Below, one piece after another: positions 1-7,981 of a DNA stretch of 64,000 nt (positions are counted from its first letter, which is position 1; each line of letters begins with the position of its first letter). The DNA comes from Niabella pedocola. GTDB taxonomy: Bacteria > Bacteroidota > Bacteroidia > Chitinophagales > Chitinophagaceae. A program made the position numbers and the translations under genes. Below the pieces are notes generated by a model. That model was not told the DNA's origin. It worked only from the letters and a program-made list of their open reading frames with translations, and did no database searches. The stretch lies in contig NZ_JAJNEC010000007.1 of the NCBI RefSeq assembly GCF_021044425.1, positions 620,001 through 684,000 of the forward strand, written 5' to 3'.

Positions 1-762
1 GGCATAATATCCCGTATGGGTATAATGCATTTCCTCCCGTACCTGCACCCATTCGTCTTCAAAATCTGCCAGTGGTATATTGTCAACAATGGTGCCCTTA
101 CCCGTACTGGCGCCGTCTACCGTGTGAATGATCTGTATCCTTTTATTGCCGCCATTGCTGCTGGCACGCGGCGTGATGGTGATCAGCGGGCTTCCGTTAT
201 TGGGCCCGTCCTGCGCTTTTAACTGATGGATATGGCAAAAGCTGGAAGTGGGCTGAAAGCCTTTCGGTAATCTGAATTTCCATTCCAGTACCTGCCATTC
301 ATCCCAGTTGCCCTGAACCTTGGCCCAGGTAGTATTATTGGTAGCAGATTTCATTTCATTCCGCTGCCGGTCTACTGTACTTTCATTACAACGGTCGCCG
401 TCAATCACCGGATCTATATGTATGGTGAAGCGGAAAACCTGTTTATTAAAATACGGATCCAGCTCCACCGTACAATGGACACCATCCGGGTGTCCGCCAT
501 AACCGCCGTTGCAGTTGGCATGTTCAGAATAATCAAACCCATAGGTTTTCATATAGGTATTAATATCTTCGTATGCTTTCCCCGTTAATGATGCGGATGC
601 ATCCAGGGCGGCGGTTTGCTGATACTCATTGGCCGGTTCCTGCGTTCCCGTTTTGGAAGGAGCTCCCTTCTCGGGTTCCTGTACGCCATTACGGGTAGTG
701 CAGGCGATTACCAATAGCGCCAAAGGAATCAATGCGATCGCCGACTTTTTAATTTTTTTCAT
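1..762 (-). CDS. Polysaccharide lyase, jelly-roll (heparin lyase I / PL20-like) lipoprotein, 3' end outside window
   Basis: A reading frame of 254 codons starts at ATG 762 and runs off the left edge, so the C-terminus is missing. The N-terminus MKKIKKSAIALIPLALLVIAC is a lipoprotein signal with a lipobox ending at Cys21, followed by a Glu/Pro-rich linker. The body carries the motifs DRQRNEMKS, CHIHQLKA and HYTHTGYY, which resemble the R-x-E, Q/H-K and Y-x-K strand motifs of concanavalin-like lyases. I infer a surface-anchored endo-lyase acting on a uronic-acid-containing polysaccharide. It is the last visible gene of the PUL 1 run, 222 bp after the GH88 gene. The fold is fairly clear; the substrate (glucuronan, alginate or other) is not. 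Confidence 0.72.
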   Translation of the reverse strand, partial: MKKIKKSAIALIPLALLVIACTTRNGVQEPEKGAPSKTGTQEPANEYQQTAALDASASLTGKAYEDINTYMKTYGFDYSEHANCNGGYGGHPDGVHCTVELDPYFNKQVFRFTIHIDPVIDGDRCNESTVDRQRNEMKSATNNTTWAKVQGNWDEWQVLEWKFRLPKGFQPTSSFCHIHQLKAQDGPNNGSPLITITPRASSNGGNKRIQIIHTVDGASTGKGTIVDNIPLADFEDEWVQVREEMHYTHTGYYA

Positions 763-984
763 ACGCATTTTTTAAAGTACATGCTGATGGCTATTTACAA
801 ATAACCCACATTATTTTAAAAACCAACTGCCTTGAATTTGCTTTCTGTTCAGCGATTTTAACCGATTCTGCGGCAATGATTCAACAATTGCTTTACAAAC
901 AGGTTATTTTTGAACAGGTTTCAGCATCATCCATACCTCCCCAAATGCATTTAATAAGCCGGTGTCCTGTTTAAAACCGGTCCG

Positions 985-2178
985 TTAGAATAACTTTTTA
1001 CCAGACTGTAATCTTTTCAGCCGCTGTAGGGCTTCCAGGTAATAATAATCGGCATAACTCAGCGGTTCATCTACTTCAGTATTGGTGAGTTTTGTACCTG
1101 TACTGTGCAGCAGCAAAAAACCACTTGCGGTACCAAGGGGAGCCCGGTAACTTTTGGTAAGACTGCCCAGGATGCGGTCGGCCGCAGCCCGGTACGTTTT
1201 TGCATTTTTGCTATACGTACTCAATTCATATAAAGCCGATGCAATGACGGCGGCAGCGGAAGCATCCCTGGGCTCGTCCGGAATACCCGGTGCATTGAAA
1301 TCCCAGTAAGGCACACCGTCTTTGGGCAGGTTAGGATGATTGAGGATAAAGCCGGCAATGTTTTCCGCCATCTTTAAATATTTCAGATCCTTTGTTTCAC
1401 GGTAGCATAGCGTATAACCATATAATCCCCAGGATTGCCCGCGCGACCAGGCAGATTCATTGGCATAGCCCTGGTGGGTTGTTTTCTTATTTACTTTTCC
1501 GGTAACGGTATCATAATCCACTACGTGGTAAGAGCTGTAGTCCGGGCGGAAATGGTTTTTCATCGTTTGGTCTGCATGACTTACCGCAACCTGGTACAGC
1601 GACCGGTCGCCGGAAAGTTTGTACGCTTCAAATAACAATTCCAGGTTCATCATATTATCGATGATCACCGGAAAATCCCATTTATTCTTGCTATGGTCCC
1701 AGGACCGCAATACGCCTGCAACCGGGTTGAACCGTTTACTCAAGGTTTTTGCCGCCTGGATGATCACGTCTTTATAGTGCGGGTCTTTTGTGAGCCGGTA
1801 GCCATTCCCCACGCTGCAATACACTTTGAATCCCATGTCGTGTGTGGTACCATTGGTCTTTTCCTGCTCGATATCTGCCGTATATGCCCGCGCGGTGGTT
1901 TCCCATTTTTTATTCCCGGAAAGATCATACAGGTACCAGAGTTCACCGGGAAAGAACCCGCTGGTCCAGTCGCGGGAAGCCACCAGTTTTAATTTGCCAT
2001 CTTCCAGCGTTCTCGGAGACACGCCTTTCTTATCCGTTTGCTTTGCTGCTGCAATTTCCCGCAGCATCACGGCTGTTTGGCGCTCCGCATCTTTTACCGC
2101 TGCCGGCATATTTGTTTTTTGCGCAGCACCCGTTAATGTGCCGGCAATAATAGCGATGATGATTCCTGTTTTCTTCAT
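985..2178 (-). CDS. GH88 unsaturated glucuronyl hydrolase
   Basis: The 397-residue protein has a signal peptide (residues 1-19, ending GAAQ) and the (alpha/alpha)6-barrel signature of GH88: RDWTSGFFPGELWY near 69-82, THDMGF with Asp114, and VIIDNMMNLELL with Asp174. The 60-residue spacing of the two aspartates matches the catalytic pair of unsaturated glucuronyl hydrolase. The family removes 4,5-unsaturated uronic acid from the non-reducing end of oligosaccharides made by polysaccharide lyases, by hydration of the double bond. Its place between two lyase genes and two fucosidase genes fits a periplasmic clean-up step in PUL 1. Length is normal for the family. Confidence 0.93.
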   Translation of the reverse strand: MKKTGIIIAIIAGTLTGAAQKTNMPAAVKDAERQTAVMLREIAAAKQTDKKGVSPRTLEDGKLKLVASRDWTSGFFPGELWYLYDLSGNKKWETTARAYTADIEQEKTNGTTHDMGFKVYCSVGNGYRLTKDPHYKDVIIQAAKTLSKRFNPVAGVLRSWDHSKNKWDFPVIIDNMMNLELLFEAYKLSGDRSLYQVAVSHADQTMKNHFRPDYSSYHVVDYDTVTGKVNKKTTHQGYANESAWSRGQSWGLYGYTLCYRETKDLKYLKMAENIAGFILNHPNLPKDGVPYWDFNAPGIPDEPRDASAAAVIASALYELSTYSKNAKTYRAAADRILGSLTKSYRAPLGTASGFLLLHSTGTKLTNTEVDEPLSYADYYYLEALQRLKRLQSGKKLF

Positions 2179-2373
2179 GATTTATAAAATGGTTCCCCCT
2201 TTTGGGGGTTAAATAATTTATTCTTCTGCGATCGATACCCGGTAATAGCAAAAAGTCTGACGCCCCTCCCTGTGATCCCAATGTTCCGGCCGTCATCAAC
2301 CAGCATGTACCATGACTGCTGCCACATCCCGGATCTGATTACGCCCTACTATCAACCTCCGATAGTCCCTTAT

Positions 2374-4263
2374 TTATTTGCCTGTTGCCGGCAATACCAG
2401 CTGTACCTCCAGCAATTTCATGAGTTCCGTACCGGTAATGGTTACCGGGCTAAGTTGCAGGGTATTCAGGCCCTGTTTCAGCTTCAGCTCACCAATTTTT
2501 TCTGTAATTACACCCCCTTTCGTTTGCTGTACCTTTCCCTCAATCGCGGCAGCATGATTCAGCAATAATTTATAATTACCGCCGCATTCCGTCCCTGTCA
2601 CATATTTGATCACCACATCATAGCTGCGCGCCTCCATTGTGCGCAGGTTCCATACCAATTGCTGTGCCGGCAACTTCCAGCCATCCACATAATACCGGTC
2701 GGCCTTTCCGTCTCCAAAACCAAACCCTTTTCCCTGTAACTGCGCATCAAAAGCCAATAGCCGGGTGATGGGTATATTCGGCGCCACAAAGAATGCCTGA
2801 CCGGCCTTTGGTTGCTCTTCTACTTCCAGCACCACTACGGTATTCGCAGCATCTTCGGCAACACCCGTCAAATCGATCTGCACATCATCCGGTCCCATAC
2901 GTTTTGTGTTCAGCATTTTTTTACCGGCCAGGGTGTAGGCCTTGCCCACAGCAGCCTGTAACCCGCCTACGTATAGTTTCCGGTCAGCCGGGAAGTTAAA
3001 TACATGCAGATAGACCTTATTTTCCCGCATCGTGATTACACCCCAGTTCTGCAGGGGCAGCGGGCTTTGTTTTACCCCATAAATACTTTCACCGTTTTGA
3101 CGGATCCAGCTACCGATCCCTTTCAAAATGGCAAGGTCCCTTGTATCAATAGCGCCATCCCCTTTCGGACCAATATTCATCAACAGGTTGCCCCCTTTTG
3201 AAGCCGCTTTGGCCAGCAGCTGTATGAAAAAAGGAACAGACTTGTGACTATTGTCGTAGCGGGAATAGCCATAGCTTTCATTGGTGGTGGGGATCGCTTC
3301 CCAGTCTGTACTTCCAGGGGTACCCGGAACCGGTGCAAACTCTGCGGGACGGTCCGCCGTATTCAGGTAATCGCCATAGTTGCGGGTCGCATTTCTTGCC
3401 AGACGGCCGTTCACCACTACATTGGGATCCGTTTCCCGTATCGCTTTTAAAATGCGCAGGTTCTCCGAAAAGGGCAGCTTATGCGGCGTATCAAACCAGA
3501 TAATATCCGGGTGATATTTTGTAAGTAACTCTTTTATTTGCGGGATGGCTTTTTCGTTGACATATTTCACGGCCTTTGGCAGCAGTTCGGGGTGGTGATC
3601 AAACCATTCGCGTCCGCCAAACAGGTTCTTATCACCGCCCGGGTTGTTGTATTCCCAGTCGTTTCCCGGCGCATCCGGGTGCTCCCAGTCAAATGCATGC
3701 GAATAATAGAACCCGAATTTGATGCCATATTTTTTGCAGGCGGCAGACAACGCTGCCAGGGGATCGCGTTTAAAGGGTGTTTGATCATGGATATTAAAAT
3801 CTGAAACAGCGGATGGATATATGGCAAATCCATCGTGATGCTTGGCCGTAATGATCATGTAACGCATACCGGCATCACGGGCCGTACGGGCCCATTCGTC
3901 TGCATTAAACAACACCGGGTTAAAGCCGTGTGCCAGTTGCAGGTATTCGCTGCGGGTGATCTTTTTCACACGCATCAGGTGCTCTGCATACCCCCCTACT
4001 TTCTGTCCCTTCCATTCGCCGCCGGGCAGGGAATACACGCCCCAGTGGATGAACATCCCAAACTTAGCCTGTTGCCACCATGCAATCCGCGCTTCATGTG
4101 TTTTCATAGACTGCGTCCACCAGCCGTTTACCGCTTCATCAATGGTCTGCTGATCGCGCTGCTGCCCTTTATTGTACATGTCCTTGTCCTCGTCTCCCGT
4201 TACCTGTGCGGCCGCCGTAGCGGTGGCCGTACAAAACAATACATAAATAAAAAATCGTTTCAT
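2374..4263 (-). CDS. GH29 alpha-L-fucosidase
   Basis: The 629-residue protein has a signal peptide (residues 1-20, ending AAAQ). The GH29 barrel starts near residue 60 with the AKFGMFIHWGVYSLP motif, followed by ITAKHHDGFAIYPS at 138-151 and GFYYSHAFDWEHP at 184-196. HPDIIWFDTP at 251-260 carries the expected nucleophile Asp258. The residues after about 430 form a beta-rich C-terminal region likely to be an accessory or carbohydrate-binding module. The family releases alpha-L-fucose with retention. It lies 110 bp from the alginate-lyase-like gene in the same direction. The PUL also has a GH95 fucosidase, so two fucose linkages are probably attacked. Confidence 0.93.
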   Translation of the reverse strand: MKRFFIYVLFCTATATAAAQVTGDEDKDMYNKGQQRDQQTIDEAVNGWWTQSMKTHEARIAWWQQAKFGMFIHWGVYSLPGGEWKGQKVGGYAEHLMRVKKITRSEYLQLAHGFNPVLFNADEWARTARDAGMRYMIITAKHHDGFAIYPSAVSDFNIHDQTPFKRDPLAALSAACKKYGIKFGFYYSHAFDWEHPDAPGNDWEYNNPGGDKNLFGGREWFDHHPELLPKAVKYVNEKAIPQIKELLTKYHPDIIWFDTPHKLPFSENLRILKAIRETDPNVVVNGRLARNATRNYGDYLNTADRPAEFAPVPGTPGSTDWEAIPTTNESYGYSRYDNSHKSVPFFIQLLAKAASKGGNLLMNIGPKGDGAIDTRDLAILKGIGSWIRQNGESIYGVKQSPLPLQNWGVITMRENKVYLHVFNFPADRKLYVGGLQAAVGKAYTLAGKKMLNTKRMGPDDVQIDLTGVAEDAANTVVVLEVEEQPKAGQAFFVAPNIPITRLLAFDAQLQGKGFGFGDGKADRYYVDGWKLPAQQLVWNLRTMEARSYDVVIKYVTGTECGGNYKLLLNHAAAIEGKVQQTKGGVITEKIGELKLKQGLNTLQLSPVTITGTELMKLLEVQLVLPATGK

Positions 4264-4382
4264 TTCATTTTATTAATCCAACTGCAATACAAATGGCATC
4301 TTCGTTGCGTCGCACACTTGTGCATTTGTGCATAATCCGGCTATAATCCTGTTACCCCCCCGGGGTTTGATCGCTATTCGTT

Positions 4383-5549
4383 TTACCGGTTCATCCAGAT
4401 CAATGGATTTCTAACCGGAAGGTTGCGGATCACTTCCTCCGTTTCCGGTGCATGATCCAGCTTTTTCCAGGTATTGAGCCAATCCATTTTTTTGAATTCA
4501 ACGGCGCCAAACACCAGCGCCGGCTGGGCCACAGGCCAGTTATCCCAGTACATTACATCCTGTTTGTAAGGCCATTTCTGTTTATCGGCGATGAACGGAT
4601 AAAGAAAGGCGATGCCTTTTTTTATGGAACGCCCATCCGGGGTTTGATAGTTCCACAGATCATCCGATTTTGTGGACAATACCTGGCAGATGGTTGTCAT
4701 CGCATCTAAATTAAACAACGAATATCCATAAGGCTTGGTGCGTGCCAGTTCCTTGGGAAAACTTCCATCCGGAGCCATCTGATTGGGCAGCAATACCGTT
4801 TTATACCGGTTGCTGCAAAATTGCATGAGTTCCCTGTTACCGGTAAATTTTGCAAAAACCGCTACCTGCATTACCCAGCAGGTGCCGTGGTTATTGGCGG
4901 CATTCATTTCATCTTTACCATAGGAATGGGTGGTGAGCCATTGCAAAAAGCCGGCAAACCATTTTTTTGTCGCCGCCAATACTTCCGGGTCCATTGCCGC
5001 ATCCTTTTCCATCACGGATATACCCTGTACCACTTCCATCAGCTGTATGGCATCGATAATGCCGATGCCACGCCCGGTGGCCCTTCCTTTTATGGCTTGT
5101 GCATACAATAAATCCGGATTCATCCGCGTGGCAGTATCTGCAAACCAGGCTTTGCAATGGGCGAGCACCTGTTTTACATATGACTGCTGCGGACGGATCC
5201 GGTATGCCGATGCCAGGGCGCCTACGATCTGGCTGAAGCGAATCATCGCATGCCGGTGCGCCACAAAATTGTCCGGATTTGTTTGTCCGTCTTTTTGAAT
5301 ATACGGACTATCCACACTGGCGGGGTTCGGCCACCAGTAATCGCCCTCACTGTAAAAATCATGTATTCCGCCGGCACTGCGGGATGCCCGGTGTGCCGTT
5401 ACGGTTTCCGGTTGTTGTTGCAGGGCCCAGGCCGCTTTTTGAAGCACCTGTTTTTTTAAAGCTATTTTTACCTGGCCGATATCCTGGGCATGAAGCTGTG
5501 CTGTCGTTATAAGGAGCAGCAACGTGATATATGACAATAAGAACTTCAT
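4383..5549 (-). CDS. Alginate-lyase-superfamily polysaccharide lyase (PL38-like)
   Basis: The 388-residue protein has a signal peptide (residues 1-22) and an all-helical toroid of the alginate lyase superfamily (PF05426-like). Visible landmarks are SEGDYWWPNP at 67-76, the NPDNFVAHRHAMIRF stretch at 91-105, AANNHGTCW at 217-225 (Asn/His region typical of the active site) and a later YGYSLFNLDAM segment. Known relatives in Bacteroidota PULs cleave beta-1,4-linked uronic acids by elimination, including glucuronan and alginate. The adjacent GH88 enzyme would take the unsaturated end products. The superfamily call is strong; PL38 rather than PL5 is my judgement from size and context. Confidence 0.82.
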   Translation of the reverse strand: MKFLLSYITLLLLITTAQLHAQDIGQVKIALKKQVLQKAAWALQQQPETVTAHRASRSAGGIHDFYSEGDYWWPNPASVDSPYIQKDGQTNPDNFVAHRHAMIRFSQIVGALASAYRIRPQQSYVKQVLAHCKAWFADTATRMNPDLLYAQAIKGRATGRGIGIIDAIQLMEVVQGISVMEKDAAMDPEVLAATKKWFAGFLQWLTTHSYGKDEMNAANNHGTCWVMQVAVFAKFTGNRELMQFCSNRYKTVLLPNQMAPDGSFPKELARTKPYGYSLFNLDAMTTICQVLSTKSDDLWNYQTPDGRSIKKGIAFLYPFIADKQKWPYKQDVMYWDNWPVAQPALVFGAVEFKKMDWLNTWKKLDHAPETEEVIRNLPVRNPLIWMNR

Positions 5550-5570
5550 ATTTGTTATTTTTTAATTGGC

Positions 5571-5830
5571 CACCAAGACGCTAAAGCACTAAGTAGCACT
5601 AAGATTTTTTTAACACCCCCTGCTCTTTGTGTCGTTGGCTTTTCATACAATCCAGTCCTTCGTGGGTCTTCGTGCCTTCCTGTCTTCTTGGTTCCTTTCG
5701 CCACAAAGGCACCAAGACGCTAAGTAACACCAAGATTTTTCAATGATCCATCTAAAACACTATTCTTCGCGGGTCTTCGTGCCTTCCTGTCTTCGTGGGT
5801 CTTTCGTAAGGCACCAATACGCCAAGCAAC
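5571..5830. repeat. Noncoding cluster of 'caccaagacgctaag' type repeats
   Basis: The gap between the GH31 and lyase genes is filled with short direct and inverted repeats. The motif caccaagacg/caccaatacg occurs at 5571, 5710 and 5812. The motif ttcg(t/c)gggtcttcgtgcc occurs at 5659 and 5766. A 12-bp inverted repeat with one mismatch (cttggttccttt / aaaggcaccaag) lies at 5688-5717. Similar short 'CGCTAAG/CTTCGTG' noncoding repeats are scattered through many Bacteroidota genomes (from memory). No reading frame is supported here. Confidence 0.8.
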
Positions 5831-5835
5831 ATCTT

Positions 5836-7974
5836 TTATTTCTCCGTCATAAACTTCCATGTGATCTTACCATATGATTGGACTGCTTTTTTATGCGGAG
5901 GTTCAATGCTGCCCTTTAATTTTCCGCTGGCATCTTTTTCTATGCGAATGGATCGCCAGTCGTAGTTTCCTTTTTCATAATCAAAGGTCTCCCCGTCATC
6001 ATCATACAACCGATAACTGCCAGCTTTTTCGCCATACACGCGGATCTCAAGGTCTACTTTTTCACCCGCCCTCGGCGCATGCAGCAACGGCGGCATCATT
6101 GGAATTACACCTCCGTCTTTTACATATACCGGGATCTTATCCAATCCTGGCGTAACCGTAATCACTTCCCCGTCGCCGGCAAAGGCACCTGTATAGAAAT
6201 CATACCAGCGTCCTTTCGGCAATACTACTTTTCTTGATGTTTGACCGGCAAACAAAGGCGCTACCAGCAGGTATTCCCCTCCCATATACTGATCCTTTAC
6301 CTCCCGGGTTACGGCTTCCAGGTAAGGATTATCTTCCAGGTTGTTTTTTACAGCGCTACTACTGTTCACCTGGTATCCAGGTTCCAGGCTCATTCCGCGA
6401 AAAACCGGTGTGCCTTCAAAATGATATTTGGCAAATTCCGAATACCAGTAGGGCATCATCCGCATCCGCAGCAATGACAGCTCTTTTACCTGTGCTGCCA
6501 CCTCCGGGTACGACCAGGGTTTGGTACCGCTTGACCAGGCATTGATCATGGCCATTGGAGAAAAGACCACTGTCTGGAAACGGCGCAGCCATTCTTCTGC
6601 AGTTTTTGAAGCGCGTACCTCCGGAGTCCACAACACCCCGATATACCCGCTATTGATCAGGGCCGTGATGAAGTCCTCGTGGTTATAATAATCATTGTAC
6701 AACACATACGGGTAACTATTGGCTCCGGCATTGGAAGCCCTCACCAGGCCATAGGTGCGCTGGTTTTTATTTTTAAACAGATCGATACTGTTTTTCATTG
6801 CCAGTACACCATAGGTCTGACGCATCTGCTCTCCCGAAAGTCCAGACGGAAAAGTGGCTACGTCCGGCCACAGGTAATAATCATATCCGTCCACTTCATC
6901 GATCTTATACCCGCTTACACCAATATCCACCTGGTCCTTCTTTAACTGGCCGAAGAAAATATCCCGGGCTTTTGGAATGGTAAAATCCGGTACTTCTCCC
7001 GTCCAAACCGTATGGGAGCCGGTGTAAGGTGTGATCGCCTTGTAAAAGGGGGCCGATTTTGATACATAGGGGTTGATCCAAAGATTCAGCCGGATCTGCT
7101 TATTCAGCATCTCTTTTACAAACGCCGCAGGATCAGGATACCGGCTCTTGTCCCATTCAAAGGTACCCGGGTAAGAACGGCTTTGCCAGCCAGGTTCCAG
7201 TCCGATAAAATCGAGCGGATATCCCTTTACAGAAAAGGAATCGGCTTCCTGTTTTACTTCATCCGCCTTAAACAACGAACGCACCCGTTGTGTAAAACCC
7301 AGTCCCCAACGCGGCGGCAATACTCCTCCACCGTTAAACAGGTTGTAACGGCGCACCGCATCCAGCGCAGTGGGGCCTGCAAAAACATATACCTCTGTAC
7401 CCGGCGCCGGCACCAGCAACTCCACCGCATCCGAATAGGGACGGGAGCTCCAGCTTTTGTCAGTATTCCGGTCCTTCTCCACCGGCGGATATTTGCTGTC
7501 CTTACGCACGCCGGTACCTGCGTAAACATTGATATACCGTGCCGCATTTACAAACACGCCATAGCCTTTGGAAGATACATAAAAAGGCACCGGGGCATGG
7601 GTACGGCCATTGTCCTTACCGCCGTAATGATCCATATGCAATTGCAGTATTTTACCCCGCTGATGTACCGTTTGAAAATTCAGCCCGAAACCAAATAACT
7701 GTTCGTCCTTTTCCAGCGGAAAGCGCAGGTTGGTTTTACCATCGGTAACCGTACCGGAAACTTCGTCCTCTGAAAAGGGGAATGGCTGCTCACTCATCGT
7801 TTTCAGAGCGGGCGCCGGTGTTGCGCCGGATGCTTTTAAAAGATCATAGGCTTCTGGCCTGCCCACCACACCTTTCCACACCCCGGGCGCCACAGCGCTC
7901 CAGCGAATGGATTGTGCTGCCACTCCATTCCATACTGCAACCAGCAGCAAAAGATTGATTAGTCTATAGAACAT
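5836..7974 (-). CDS. GH31 family glycosidase
   Basis: I place the start at ATG 7974, which gives a 712-residue protein with a signal peptide (MFYRLINLLLLVAVWNGVAAQ). A longer frame to 8133 would overlap the GH95 gene and lacks signal-peptide sense. GH31 landmarks are FGFGLNFQTVHQRG, PPRWGLGF, YPLDFIGLEPGW, RLNLWINPY and GYKIDEVDGYD; Asp359 in this last motif is the expected nucleophile. The C-terminal VVLPKGRWYDFYTG and KDGGVIPMMP segments are the usual beta domains. GH31 in PULs is often alpha-xylosidase or alpha-glucosidase; the exact sugar cannot be read here. The gene begins 7 bp after the GH95 stop, so the two are probably co-translated. Confidence 0.92.
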   Translation of the reverse strand: MFYRLINLLLLVAVWNGVAAQSIRWSAVAPGVWKGVVGRPEAYDLLKASGATPAPALKTMSEQPFPFSEDEVSGTVTDGKTNLRFPLEKDEQLFGFGLNFQTVHQRGKILQLHMDHYGGKDNGRTHAPVPFYVSSKGYGVFVNAARYINVYAGTGVRKDSKYPPVEKDRNTDKSWSSRPYSDAVELLVPAPGTEVYVFAGPTALDAVRRYNLFNGGGVLPPRWGLGFTQRVRSLFKADEVKQEADSFSVKGYPLDFIGLEPGWQSRSYPGTFEWDKSRYPDPAAFVKEMLNKQIRLNLWINPYVSKSAPFYKAITPYTGSHTVWTGEVPDFTIPKARDIFFGQLKKDQVDIGVSGYKIDEVDGYDYYLWPDVATFPSGLSGEQMRQTYGVLAMKNSIDLFKNKNQRTYGLVRASNAGANSYPYVLYNDYYNHEDFITALINSGYIGVLWTPEVRASKTAEEWLRRFQTVVFSPMAMINAWSSGTKPWSYPEVAAQVKELSLLRMRMMPYWYSEFAKYHFEGTPVFRGMSLEPGYQVNSSSAVKNNLEDNPYLEAVTREVKDQYMGGEYLLVAPLFAGQTSRKVVLPKGRWYDFYTGAFAGDGEVITVTPGLDKIPVYVKDGGVIPMMPPLLHAPRAGEKVDLEIRVYGEKAGSYRLYDDDGETFDYEKGNYDWRSIRIEKDASGKLKGSIEPPHKKAVQSYGKITWKFMTEK

Positions 7975-7981
7975 AACTCGT

